DNA of 64,000 nt from a virus. The DNA is taken from positions 35,857 to 99,856 of the IMG/VR virus record IMGVR_UViG_3300028008_001363; one strand, 5' to 3'. The translations under genes and the position numbers were made by a program. The notes below the pieces were generated by a model, which had not been told where the DNA came from, did not search any database, and saw nothing but the letters and a program-made list of their open reading frames with translations. This document shows, in pieces, positions 42,893-52,101 of this stretch (the first letter of the stretch is position 1; each line of letters starts with the position of its first letter).

Positions 42893-44054
42893 TTATATAA
42901 TCCCATACTTTAGGTGCTAATGTCTTACATGACACATCATATAATTCATCTTGTAATCGAACCAGTTCTTTAAACTTTGGCTCTTCTAATGTTCTATTGC
43001 CTTTTAATCTTTTGGCAAACTCTGCTGTAAAATCATTTACAACTAATTCTTCTAGTATCTTATCTTTCACATCTTCTTCCAAGTTAACAATGTCCATAGC
43101 CTGTGGCCAATGCACAAATGTAGTTCTTATATTTACTTTTTTTGTAGGTATCAACTTCTTAATGTCTAAGAAGTCGTTATATATTTCATTCATATAGAAC
43201 GCATGGTATGCCGATGTAGTACAAACAAATAAGAAGTTATGAACTAGTGGTGCAACTTCAACAATGTTCTTCAGCACAGTCTGATAGTCGCCATCTGTCC
43301 TAAAGTAGTTAAATAAGTCTCCTGTGCCGTCTAATGATACAGTTACACTAACTCTTTTGAAGTGTGGCCACAATGTTTTAACTGTCCACCCTTTGTACTC
43401 AAGTATACTCATATTACTATTGTAAACAAGAGATATCTTTTTTGTATCAATTCTTGGGTCATCAATCATTCGTTGTAATGTCTTATACATATCTCTAGTA
43501 TAGAATGGTTCACCGCCAGAGAACTCAATATTCTCTACAGTTGGCAATACATTATCAAACAAATCATCCATCACTCTGTCATCTGGAATATCTATTTTAT
43601 TTGTAGGTGGTGATATGTGACTGAAGTTAAAATCTTTCTTTAACTTTAATTCTATTGTAGGATTATCTTTGCCAGTCTGTTCAAACCTAGAGTTCGATGA
43701 CGTGTCACAATGCCTACATTTATAGTTACATGCTCGTGTCATCTTTAACTGCAAGTCTTTTATATGAATAGTATCTGACTCATAATCTGGGTCAGTATGT
43801 ATTGTATTCTCTAGTGACCTAGTTCTGTATGAAGATAGTCCTGACTCCTCTTGTATCTGGCAATCAATACATCCAGCAGGCCACTCATCGTTACGCAACT
43901 GCTGTCTAACTTTAACAAAGTCGGCGTTGTTAATCACTTGTGATGGCAGTTTATCTATATCAGATTCTACAAAATCATTTCTTTTGAATCTGAAACAAGG
44001 AGCAAATCCACCAGACTTCAAATCTAAATGCGACCATGCGTACTTACATTTCAT
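42885..44054 (-). CDS. N-terminal-twitch-type radical SAM protein
   Basis: The core motif is Cys109/113/116 (CNYKCRHC) with SGGEPFY next. The N-terminal Cys set is Cys3, Cys20 (APCF, with Phe in place of the second Cys seen in sisters), and Cys62/65 (CIDC). It overlaps both neighbours (ATGA upstream), so it is part of one translated unit. Confidence 0.88.
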   Translation of the reverse strand: MKCKYAWSHLDLKSGGFAPCFRFKRNDFVESDIDKLPSQVINNADFVKVRQQLRNDEWPAGCIDCQIQEESGLSSYRTRSLENTIHTDPDYESDTIHIKDLQLKMTRACNYKCRHCDTSSNSRFEQTGKDNPTIELKLKKDFNFSHISPPTNKIDIPDDRVMDDLFDNVLPTVENIEFSGGEPFYTRDMYKTLQRMIDDPRIDTKKISLVYNSNMSILEYKGWTVKTLWPHFKRVSVTVSLDGTGDLFNYFRTDGDYQTVLKNIVEVAPLVHNFLFVCTTSAYHAFYMNEIYNDFLDIKKLIPTKKVNIRTTFVHWPQAMDIVNLEEDVKDKILEELVVNDFTAEFAKRLKGNRTLEEPKFKELVRLQDELYDVSCKTLAPKVWDYINE

Positions 44055-45343
44055 CGGAGTTCTCCTGCTTCGTGTCTCTGTTGTATATATTTAAGTGAGA
44101 AACCTGGTTCTTTCATCATCTTATCTACTTCGGCATATCCCTCTAATTCAGTACATAATTTATAAAGAATATCTTTTTCTTTCAATGCTTGTACTAAATC
44201 AGGATTATAATCTCCTATATTAGAATCATAATATTCTGTATCTAATAGATGAGTTTTCTTCAAAAATAGATACCACGCATATTCTTTTTCTTCTGTGGGT
44301 TTTCTATTTCTTTCTAATATCTTCTTTGCTCTATCAATTCTTACTTGAGCGGCTGGTTCACGTTCTTTACTATCCCACTCATCTAATATCCATTGTTCAT
44401 ACCAATCTGGTCCAAAGTGTGGACAATATTCTCCTGTCTCTACCATCTTAAACGAACATGACCACGTAGGATGATTCTTAGCAAAATAGTCCATATCATC
44501 TGCAAAGCCATTTAAGTTTAACGTGCTGTAGGTAGAATGTATGTGACCTCTTTCTATGTTCTTTAATTGTGATAGATATTCTTCATAGATTTCTATTGAT
44601 TCTTCCCAACCTGGCGAACCCCATCGTTGATATTCATTGTAAGCATTACAACCATCTATTGAACCTGTCAGTATGATTTTTCTGAAACGATTAAGTTTCT
44701 CAACCATTACATCATCTAATCTCTTTGTTGTGTTTGTGATTATTTCTAGTAAAACATTTTCTACTTTACATTTCTCAATCAACCAATCAATAAGTTTTGG
44801 AAAGTTTGGTGAGAAGAAAGGTTCTCCACCTAGTATCTTAATCTTCTCCAGATGTTGCCAATCTACGTTTAATTCTTTTAGATACTCAATTCTTTTCTTT
44901 GGTATTTTAGTTGGCTGTCTGCCTCTCATACCTTTTTCGTTTAAAAGAAAGTCATCTCTATAGTATAACTGACTTGAGAATAAAGAGTCACACATTTTAC
45001 ATTGCAGGTTACAAAGATTATCTAAACTCAACTCTATTGAACGTAATCTATCAAAGTCTTCAGTTAGAGTTACATTTTCTAACTTGAAGTGTACGTTGTT
45101 GGCAGCCCATCGCATCGACTCATTGCCTTCTGCGTAACATAAAGAACATTCTTTAGTCTTCACACCATTTAACATATTCTTTCTTAGCCAAAGATACTTG
45201 TCATTAAATGGTTTTGTTGCGTCTTCTTCTATGTGGTCTTCATCGTTTCCTACTGTAAACCTACAACATGGTCGGGCAACATTCTTCATAGAAACTGCCA
45301 TATGATTCCATGCTAACATACATACTACGCCGTTATCTTTCAT
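44051..45343 (-). CDS. N-terminal-twitch-type radical SAM protein
   Basis: The core motif is Cys111/115/118 (CNLQCKMC) with LGGEPFF. The N-terminus carries Cys8 (VVCMLAWNH), RPCC at 24-27 and CSLC at 66-69. It is 430 residues long, with a C-terminal tail of about 100 residues after the barrel. The one-base overlap with its upstream neighbour supports co-translation. Confidence 0.88.
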   Translation of the reverse strand: MKDNGVVCMLAWNHMAVSMKNVARPCCRFTVGNDEDHIEEDATKPFNDKYLWLRKNMLNGVKTKECSLCYAEGNESMRWAANNVHFKLENVTLTEDFDRLRSIELSLDNLCNLQCKMCDSLFSSQLYYRDDFLLNEKGMRGRQPTKIPKKRIEYLKELNVDWQHLEKIKILGGEPFFSPNFPKLIDWLIEKCKVENVLLEIITNTTKRLDDVMVEKLNRFRKIILTGSIDGCNAYNEYQRWGSPGWEESIEIYEEYLSQLKNIERGHIHSTYSTLNLNGFADDMDYFAKNHPTWSCSFKMVETGEYCPHFGPDWYEQWILDEWDSKEREPAAQVRIDRAKKILERNRKPTEEKEYAWYLFLKKTHLLDTEYYDSNIGDYNPDLVQALKEKDILYKLCTELEGYAEVDKMMKEPGFSLKYIQQRHEAGELR

Positions 45344-46527
45344 TACATCATCGCCTTAAATCTTGCATCTAAATCTAAAATATTTTCATCTCTGTATCCA
45401 TCATACCTATTTTGAATCTCTATAAATTCTTTACTTCCAGTATACTCTGTAGTTTCAAGTATATTTATAAGAGTGTCAACTGCAACATATACGTTTCTGT
45501 CATCGGACATACCTAAAGCCACAATAGAGTTAGGTTTATAATTATCTATCCAATTTTTAAGAAAATCTATTGATTTTTGTTTTAACTCTGGTGGTATACA
45601 AGAGACTGCCATGCCTTTTGGCCACCAAACTTGGTTAGGGTCAATCCTTACTTTCGCATTAATCAACTCGTCCCACCATTTATCTATTGTTACTAAATTT
45701 ATGGCAGTACATGTCATCTGAATTGATACATCACAACCTTCATGGGCTTCACTTGCTGACCTATATTTTTCTATGTTATTCTTAATCACATTCCATTTGA
45801 TGTTACTTTTTCTTTGAAATTCTTGTGTTTCACCAGTGCCATCTATTGATAATACAATCTGCAAGCCTGCTCCATCACAAAATCTCATTAAAGTATCAAA
45901 CCATTTCTTTGATGCATTAGTGCCATTTGTTGTTACTACACATCTAATTTTTGGATAATTATCAGCAATATGGTTCATAAACTTTCTTACTCCTAAATCA
46001 ATAGAAGGTTCTCCACCTAGAATAGATATCTCTTCGCAGTCACTTAAGTCTAAGTCATAAACATCATTTGTGTCTATGTGTAGTATAAAATCTTTTCCTG
46101 TATGCTTAATAGCCTCTTCTTCAAGCAAGGATGACGATGATGGTCCACACATTCTACACATCATATTACATTTATTACCCGCTCTGTAATCAAGTCTCAC
46201 AATTTTAGTTATTCCATCTGGTGAATTACAATTGGCGTCAGGACAAACTTCTTCTCCACCGCAGTGTGATTGCAAATCGTATTGTTCGTAAAATGTTCTT
46301 CTGGAATCCTTACCTAAACTCTCATTATGTATGCATTCTCTACAAAATATAGATTCCTTATCATCGTACATTCTTTTTTTGAAGTCACGCAGATAGTCAG
46401 ACTTTTCATATTCTTTTACGGTGCCTTCGAAAGTCTCACCTTTCCATTCACAGCATGGTCTACATCCTTGTGTACCTTCATAATATAGACCCAACCAAGG
46501 GGCGTTACAGTAAGGTTTATCTCTCAT
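45343..46527 (-). CDS. N-terminal-twitch-type radical SAM protein
   Basis: The core motif is Cys120/124/127 (CNMMCRMC) with LGGEPSID. N-terminal Cys are 7, 22, 25-26 (RPCC) and 62/65 (CREC), plus two extra Cys near 95-100 (VCPDANC). The C-terminal RDENILDLDARFK is shared with the neighbouring 46531 protein (RDQNILDIVPQYK), showing recent common origin. Confidence 0.88.
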   Translation of the reverse strand: MRDKPYCNAPWLGLYYEGTQGCRPCCEWKGETFEGTVKEYEKSDYLRDFKKRMYDDKESIFCRECIHNESLGKDSRRTFYEQYDLQSHCGGEEVCPDANCNSPDGITKIVRLDYRAGNKCNMMCRMCGPSSSSLLEEEAIKHTGKDFILHIDTNDVYDLDLSDCEEISILGGEPSIDLGVRKFMNHIADNYPKIRCVVTTNGTNASKKWFDTLMRFCDGAGLQIVLSIDGTGETQEFQRKSNIKWNVIKNNIEKYRSASEAHEGCDVSIQMTCTAINLVTIDKWWDELINAKVRIDPNQVWWPKGMAVSCIPPELKQKSIDFLKNWIDNYKPNSIVALGMSDDRNVYVAVDTLINILETTEYTGSKEFIEIQNRYDGYRDENILDLDARFKAMM

Positions 46528-46530
46528 CTA

Positions 46531-47895
46531 TTACTCTTCAAATAGGTCTTTATATTGGGGAACTATATCTAAAATGTTTTGGTCACGAGTTCCATCTAAT
46601 GCTTTTGTCATCTTAACAAAATCAGGTAACCATTTTTCCGAATAATCTTCACTCATCATAAATCTAACTGTTGAATCTAAAACTGTACAAAAGTGCTTCT
46701 TAGTTTTGTCGGGATGGTCACTTGCCATTACCCATTCTTTGTACTCATCATATAGTTCTACCACTTCTTGTTTATTCTTTTCTGGTAGTACTTTGATGTT
46801 ATAATATTTTGGTGAGTGACACATGTGTTGTGTTATTGTTGGACGTGGACAATGCCAAGGATTAAACTTGTCTAGTCCAGACTCTTCTAGTTTCCATTTC
46901 ATAAACTCTGGCATATGATATACATTCATCGGTGTAACGGTAAAGGCAAACCATGCTTTCAAGTTTATACGTTCATTGTCATTTAATGTTTTCATATGTT
47001 TATAGACTGCTGGAAACTTTGCTGGTGTTCTTTGATAATCAAATACATCATTACAACCATCTATACTAACACCAATACGTATCTGCTTAAACTGTTCCCA
47101 TAAATGAACTAATCTATCAGGCACCATTGTTAGATTTGTATTGTATTCTAATTGTATTTCACTTGCATTGCCACTCTCAACAAGTTTTTCTAAACTCTCT
47201 TGGTGTTCTGCAATGATTAGTGGTTCACCGCCAACGATATATAATTTCTTAGCCTTAGTACAATACTTGTCAAACTGTTCCCAATAATGGTCAGCATTCT
47301 TAAACCAATCATATTGGTCAGTACTCCACTTACCTTTGTTGTTCTGTACTAATTGAATTCTATCGTGTGTATCTTTATATGAAGTGGACTTATGTACTTT
47401 TACAAAGTCATCATACCACATGTGCGAGTCTGTAGGTCCACACATACGACATTTTAGATTACAGAAGTTACCATACCTAATATCAAAGAAATCGATATTC
47501 TGTTTTTCAACATCTAATGTTCCATCTTCTTCAGTGTTTTCAAAAATCTCTTCCTTTGTGAGTTTCCAATCTTCGAACTCATACTCTCTTCTTGACCTTA
47601 TACCATTTACTTCTTCTTGTCTACAACGTTCACATTCAGGATGCCATTCACCTTTCATCATGCTCTTACGAACATCTTTTAATATGACTGCATTTCTGGC
47701 TTCATTGAAATCATCACGGCCTGCATTATATGGCGTACCATCTTCTTTCTTCATTATACCACGTTGTGGTGAATAAGAGTTTGTGTTACAACATATCCTT
47801 AAGTCACCATTGTTTCTTAGATTGATTGAGTTCCATGGTAGTGGACAAAAAGTATTACCTTTTGATTTAGGTACGTTTTCAAAATCTTTAGCCAT
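46531..47895 (-). CDS. N-terminal-twitch-type radical SAM protein
   Basis: The core motif is Cys145/149/152 (CNLKCRMC), followed by VGGEPLI. The N-terminus has FCPLPW (Cys17), RICC (35-36) and CERC (88-91), the fullest form of the N-twitch pattern together with the 49216 protein. The ending RDQNILDIVPQY matches relatives. At 454 residues it is one of the longest of the set. Confidence 0.9.
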   Translation of the reverse strand: MAKDFENVPKSKGNTFCPLPWNSINLRNNGDLRICCNTNSYSPQRGIMKKEDGTPYNAGRDDFNEARNAVILKDVRKSMMKGEWHPECERCRQEEVNGIRSRREYEFEDWKLTKEEIFENTEEDGTLDVEKQNIDFFDIRYGNFCNLKCRMCGPTDSHMWYDDFVKVHKSTSYKDTHDRIQLVQNNKGKWSTDQYDWFKNADHYWEQFDKYCTKAKKLYIVGGEPLIIAEHQESLEKLVESGNASEIQLEYNTNLTMVPDRLVHLWEQFKQIRIGVSIDGCNDVFDYQRTPAKFPAVYKHMKTLNDNERINLKAWFAFTVTPMNVYHMPEFMKWKLEESGLDKFNPWHCPRPTITQHMCHSPKYYNIKVLPEKNKQEVVELYDEYKEWVMASDHPDKTKKHFCTVLDSTVRFMMSEDYSEKWLPDFVKMTKALDGTRDQNILDIVPQYKDLFEE

Positions 47896-47904
47896 AATAT
47901 ATCC

Positions 47905-48555
47905 TTATTTAAATCCCCATTCTTTTTCTTTGCACCACCAACATTCGCCGCAATGTCCTAGTCCTGGGTCTTTTATGTTGTTTTTAGTAAAGTAGTCACA
48001 GGTCGGGTCATACTCACAACTTCTAGTAACTTGTAGTAAAGTATCTATTAAGTTTTCTTCTCTATACATCTTTGCTATACCTTGTTTGTTTGTGTTCGCC
48101 CAAGGCATATAAAACTTATCATTGTGATAATACATGACATTATTGCCGTCATCTTTCCTAGAGTAATCAAAGTCAAAAACTGGTACAAACTTACTAGCAA
48201 CTTCATTCGGTGGGTTCATTGTTGTTCCATCATATACTCTATTTAGGTTGCCACTTTCTACATCATTTTTGGGAGCATCACACATTGAACTGTCTGTTGC
48301 CGCTTCATCATAATGTATATGATGCACTACGTTATTGTTTCCTGTTAGTTGAATGCACTTCTCTACAACTACTGGAGCAACAATAGAATTTCTTCTAAAC
48401 TTTAGATTACTTCCTGTTGTATAGATATGAATAGTGTCGGTAGTATTCTTCATTAGATAGTATAATAAAATAGAACTATCTACACCACCACTCACCATTA
48501 TTCCTACGGGACCCTCAACTATCTCAAGTTCAACTCCCGCACAATCAATTAACAC
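47905..48555 (-). CDS. QueC-like PP-loop ATPase, copy 2
   Basis: The PP-loop is SGGVDSS at 22-28. The C-terminal RSCEYDPTCDY...CGECWWCKEKEWGF shares RSCE and CWWCxEKEW with copy 1 (CWWCIEKEW), and the middle DGTTMNPPNEV corresponds to its NGVTVNPPEEI. This makes the two a distinct phage subfamily rather than ordinary QueC. It overlaps thyX by one base. Confidence 0.75.
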   Translation of the reverse strand: MLIDCAGVELEIVEGPVGIMVSGGVDSSILLYYLMKNTTDTIHIYTTGSNLKFRRNSIVAPVVVEKCIQLTGNNNVVHHIHYDEAATDSSMCDAPKNDVESGNLNRVYDGTTMNPPNEVASKFVPVFDFDYSRKDDGNNVMYYHNDKFYMPWANTNKQGIAKMYREENLIDTLLQVTRSCEYDPTCDYFTKNNIKDPGLGHCGECWWCKEKEWGFK

Positions 48556-49214
48556 TACACTAAGTCTCCTGCCAATGGAAATATCTCTGCGATAACTTTA
48601 GCACATTCGTGTGCAATTTCCATGTGTTCTTTTTGTGTACCATTTGCGCCACGTAATTCGATGTAATGTACCCAACTACGAATTGAACCATTCATATACA
48701 ATCGTGTCTTAGTATTGCCTTCAGGTAGAACAACCCTTGCTTGTTCTTTAGCAATGCCCGAATCGATAGCCCAGTCATATACTTCTTTGGCTTTATCAAT
48801 CACTTCTTGTTGTTTACTACGCCAAGCAAAATGAATGTCTTCATCACTATCAACTTCTACACTGTTCTGCCTATTCTTTGTATCTTGTAATCTTGCTTCA
48901 CGTAATACAAACTGGTCACCCATTTCTTCTGGGTTAGCATAACGTTGACTGAATTCTTGGAATGAGAAACTACGGTGACGCACAATTTGGTGTGCAATGT
49001 CACGTGTTGTTTCAATCTCTAAACATGCACTAACCATTTCAAGTGGTGACCAATGCTGGTGTTTGATGAGATACTTAATTAGTTTCTCACTTGTTTCTTT
49101 ATTGATTTGATTGTTTGGATTGCTTACTTTGGCACAGTATGCAATTAGTTCCTGTACGTTGTCTAGTTCTGAACCAACTGGTGCTGTACTATGTGATATT
49201 AGTTTTACTGACAT
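48555..49214 (-). CDS. thyX: Flavin-dependent thymidylate synthase
   Basis: Makes dTMP from dUMP using FAD and methylene-tetrahydrofolate. The ThyX signature RHRxxSxxExSxRY is exact at 79-92. The 219-residue length is normal. It is embedded in the radical SAM run, and translation is coupled on both sides. Confidence 0.97.
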   Translation of the reverse strand: MSVKLISHSTAPVGSELDNVQELIAYCAKVSNPNNQINKETSEKLIKYLIKHQHWSPLEMVSACLEIETTRDIAHQIVRHRSFSFQEFSQRYANPEEMGDQFVLREARLQDTKNRQNSVEVDSDEDIHFAWRSKQQEVIDKAKEVYDWAIDSGIAKEQARVVLPEGNTKTRLYMNGSIRSWVHYIELRGANGTQKEHMEIAHECAKVIAEIFPLAGDLV

Positions 49215-49215
49215 T

Positions 49216-50751
49216 TTATTCCTTGTCTCTGTCTAATTCTGATGTGTTTACATGAAAGCCGTCGTCTTCTAATTCTCTTAAAAGTCTGTCATCAAACTCT
49301 CCATCCCAGTCATCTCCGTCATCTGGTTTCCAATCTAATAGGGCTGCCATCTCAGGAAATACATCTCTAAAGTTTGTATCTCTGATTGCATCCATCTTTT
49401 CAATATACTCAATAAATTCTGGCATACGTTCACGTGACCAATCTCCACTCTCTGAGAATGATAACATGCCTTGTAATCTTTTCACACCATATGATGCTTC
49501 ACGCCAATCTTCATATGATACATCTGAACCTCGTGTACTTAATTCCCAGTTTGCTTCTAACCATTCGATAAACTTATCGAACTTAGCATGTGTCATCTCT
49601 TTGAACCAGTTCGGTAGAACTTTAACATTAAGATGTGGTGGGTGATAAACAAAGTGATAGTTAATCATACCAGCACCAAACGGCCACATGTTAATCTTCT
49701 TAAACTTCATTTCTAGTTTCCACTTAATGAAGTCTGGAAGATAATATATGTTCAAGGCTTGTACTGCACAAGCAACTGTGACTTCTACATTAGGTCCTGT
49801 TTCGTCTAACAATTCAAACATCTTAACAGTGTGGTCCCATTTACTTGGGAATCGAATGTAGTCGTTCATCTCGCCAATACTATCAACACTGTAATGAAAT
49901 CTTACTCGCTTGAACTTATCCCACAAGTCAAACAAACGCTGTGGCATTTCTACACCATTTGAATTGTATCTTAATTCAATACCGCTGGCGTATCCTGCCT
50001 TGACAACTTCTTCTAGTAATGTATAATGTTCTTCAATGATTGTTGCTTCGCCACCTGCAAAGTACAACTGTTTCATATGTGGTATTTGTTCGTATAACTG
50101 TTCCCAGAAAGCAGTATTCTTTTTGTGCCAGTTATAACTTGCACCATCAATCTTTCCTTTACTGCCCCATTGCATAGTTTCTTTTAGTGATTCGTTTTCG
50201 ATACTTGGATGAAGTTTAATCCAATCGGGAACCCATAACGAACTGTCATGTGGTGAACACATGATACATTTTAGGTTACACTTACTACCTAGACGTAAAT
50301 CTAAGTAACGAATCTTTGGTGGTATCTCTCCTTCAACAGAGGTCTCTTCAATAATTTCTTGTAAGTCTACACGTCTTGCCCAATATTCTGTTTCCCAGAA
50401 ACGTTTAGACATGTGACCCGCATCTTCTTCTGCGTAACATTTCAGACATGACGCTGGTTTCTCACCGTTTAGCATTTGCTTTCTGACATTCTTCATGTAG
50501 TCGTTATTCCAACTACTCATCAAGTCAGTAACATTTAGATTGGCTGGTTTGCCATCTGCTTGTTTAAGAACTCCTACCTCGCCACCATGCTCTTTGTCGT
50601 TTGTTGCTCCAACACTTGATGCGTTAGCAGTACAACATACTCGCATATGTCCATTTGGACGTGTACTTAAATGTACCCATGGTAACAGACAGAATGTGTC
50701 TGTGGGTGCTTTGGTTCTTTTGCGCCATTCTTCAATATTTTTATTAGTCAT
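49216..50751 (-). CDS. N-terminal-twitch-type radical SAM protein
   Basis: I start it at ATG 50751 (AAGG upstream) rather than TTG 50769. The core motif is Cys158/162/165 (CNLKCIMC), followed by FAGGEAT. The N-terminus has FCLLPW and RVCC plus CLKC, closely similar to the 46531 protein. It has an acidic C-terminal extension and is the longest member at 511 residues. It overlaps the DUF1127 gene by 8 bases. Confidence 0.9.
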   Translation of the reverse strand: MTNKNIEEWRKRTKAPTDTFCLLPWVHLSTRPNGHMRVCCTANASSVGATNDKEHGGEVGVLKQADGKPANLNVTDLMSSWNNDYMKNVRKQMLNGEKPASCLKCYAEEDAGHMSKRFWETEYWARRVDLQEIIEETSVEGEIPPKIRYLDLRLGSKCNLKCIMCSPHDSSLWVPDWIKLHPSIENESLKETMQWGSKGKIDGASYNWHKKNTAFWEQLYEQIPHMKQLYFAGGEATIIEEHYTLLEEVVKAGYASGIELRYNSNGVEMPQRLFDLWDKFKRVRFHYSVDSIGEMNDYIRFPSKWDHTVKMFELLDETGPNVEVTVACAVQALNIYYLPDFIKWKLEMKFKKINMWPFGAGMINYHFVYHPPHLNVKVLPNWFKEMTHAKFDKFIEWLEANWELSTRGSDVSYEDWREASYGVKRLQGMLSFSESGDWSRERMPEFIEYIEKMDAIRDTNFRDVFPEMAALLDWKPDDGDDWDGEFDDRLLRELEDDGFHVNTSELDRDKE

Positions 50752-50944
50752 CTTTACCTTGTTCTTCAAAGTCTTTTTTCATCCATACCAGATTATTAAT
50801 ATCGCCTCTTGTTAAGCCAATATCTCTTAAGTCTCTGTTTGATAATCTGTTTAGATGCTTAATAGTGTCCCGATGCATTTGCCATGTCATCAGATATTTC
50901 CAGTATCTATACGGAAGTGTATAGATTCGTTTAAATAGTGTCAT
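50744..50944 (-). CDS. DUF1127-like small Arg-rich protein
   Basis: The 66-residue protein has the DUF1127 signature LSNRDLRDIGLTRGDI, common in small alpha- and gammaproteobacterial proteins, some of which act in RNA or phosphate/carbon regulation. I use ATG 50944 with AAGGAG about 13 bases upstream, instead of TTG 50977. It follows a late-type promoter motif. It is probably acquired from a bacterial host. Confidence 0.8.
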   Translation of the reverse strand: MTLFKRIYTLPYRYWKYLMTWQMHRDTIKHLNRLSNRDLRDIGLTRGDINNLVWMKKDFEEQGKDD

Positions 50945-50981
50945 AATATTTTTGTTTCTCCTTCTTATTATCAACAATCAG

Positions 50982-50989
50982 TATTTATC
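50982..50989 (-). promoter_or_regulatory. Late-promoter-like GATAAATA (minus strand)
   Basis: TATTTATC on the plus strand reads GATAAATA on the minus strand, 37 bases before ATG 50944. It would drive the DUF1127-radical SAM run. Confidence 0.45.
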
Positions 50990-50997
50990 TACTGAGT

Positions 50998-52101
50998 TTA
51001 ATCGAACTGTGCCTTGAAGGCATCAAATTCTTCGCCACATTTCTGGGCACATACCATTGGTTTACCCAAGTGTACATTCGCTTTACTCCACGAGTCAACT
51101 AGTCTGCCCGTGAAATACTCATTATTAAGAACTACTTTTAGTCCATGTTTTTTGGCATCAAATACATCTTTACCACCAGATTGTTGTAATAATTCCCATA
51201 CTTGGTTTTCGCCTGGCTTTTGCCAGAACTTGTACATGCTTCCAGCAACCCAACAACAAGGTAGAATTAATCCTTCAGCACTGAGATACATACTCTTCTC
51301 TGCGGCTACTTTACATTTGATTTTTACATTATCAAAGTATTGCTCAAGTGAGCCGTGTTTCTCTTCTAATTTTATAATGTCTTTAGTAGCCTTATTCTGA
51401 TACTTTACTTCTTTTGGTTTCTGTAGAAGTTGTTGTGCTTCGCCTTTTCGATTGACTGCCTGATGGTCTTCTTTACCTGTCTTCTTCATTGTAGAGAAAA
51501 ATCTACCAGTCTTCTTCTTCATAAACTTTTCAAAGCCTTTTTCTTTTGCAAGTGCTTCTGCTTCTTCTACTTGATGCTCGTTATGTGCGAAGATTATATA
51601 ATCCCAATGGGCTCTGCCACCTGCTTCGATGAATGCCATTGCATTTCTCCAAGCAATATCCCAATTGACACCTTGACGATACAAATGGTTAGTATCACCT
51701 AGTCCATCAAACGAGAATGTAACGTGTCCTTTGTTACCTAGAACTTTTGCTAAGTCTCTCCACCAATCTTCTTTCTTTGCACCAGCATTTGTATTCATGT
51801 TTAACCACATGTTTGAATTCTGTTCTCTTAGATACTTGAATACTTCTAGTGTGTCGTTTGCAATGATAGGGTCACCAAAATTGCCACACATGTAAAGTCT
51901 ATCTAATTGTTTTACGAATTCTGGTGTTAGAATTTTCTGAACATCACTTACTGTTAATTCATGTAACCCTTTCTTGCCACCAAGATTAGGATTATCAACA
52001 CCACCTTTGACGTTTCTGTCACACATTGGACAAGATGCTTGACACTTCTCCGTAATCTCTAAGTGTACTGCTCTTACATCTTCGTGGTTATATAGATTCA
52101 T
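50998..52101 (-). CDS. Radical SAM protein with C-terminal SPASM-like region
   Basis: The core motif is Cys20/24/27 (CQASCPMC). A central basic linker (KKKTGRFFSTMKKTGKED) leads to the auxiliary-cluster region with KCKVAAE, LILPCCWVAG and CAQKC. It is the intact form of the split pair at 39840-40876. It comes after three methyltransferase-like genes in the same direction. Confidence 0.9.
   Translation of the reverse strand: MNLYNHEDVRAVHLEITEKCQASCPMCDRNVKGGVDNPNLGGKKGLHELTVSDVQKILTPEFVKQLDRLYMCGNFGDPIIANDTLEVFKYLREQNSNMWLNMNTNAGAKKEDWWRDLAKVLGNKGHVTFSFDGLGDTNHLYRQGVNWDIAWRNAMAFIEAGGRAHWDYIIFAHNEHQVEEAEALAKEKGFEKFMKKKTGRFFSTMKKTGKEDHQAVNRKGEAQQLLQKPKEVKYQNKATKDIIKLEEKHGSLEQYFDNVKIKCKVAAEKSMYLSAEGLILPCCWVAGSMYKFWQKPGENQVWELLQQSGGKDVFDAKKHGLKVVLNNEYFTGRLVDSWSKANVHLGKPMVCAQKCGEEFDAFKAQFD

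Noticed and set aside
40880-48555. A standard 7-deazaguanine (queuosine/PreQ0) DNA-modification pathway based on QueC-like genes
   Set aside because: No FolE, QueD or DpdA-like gene is seen in the window, and the radical SAM proteins carry auxiliary-cluster domains unlike QueE. The QueC-like proteins also have an unusual C-terminus.
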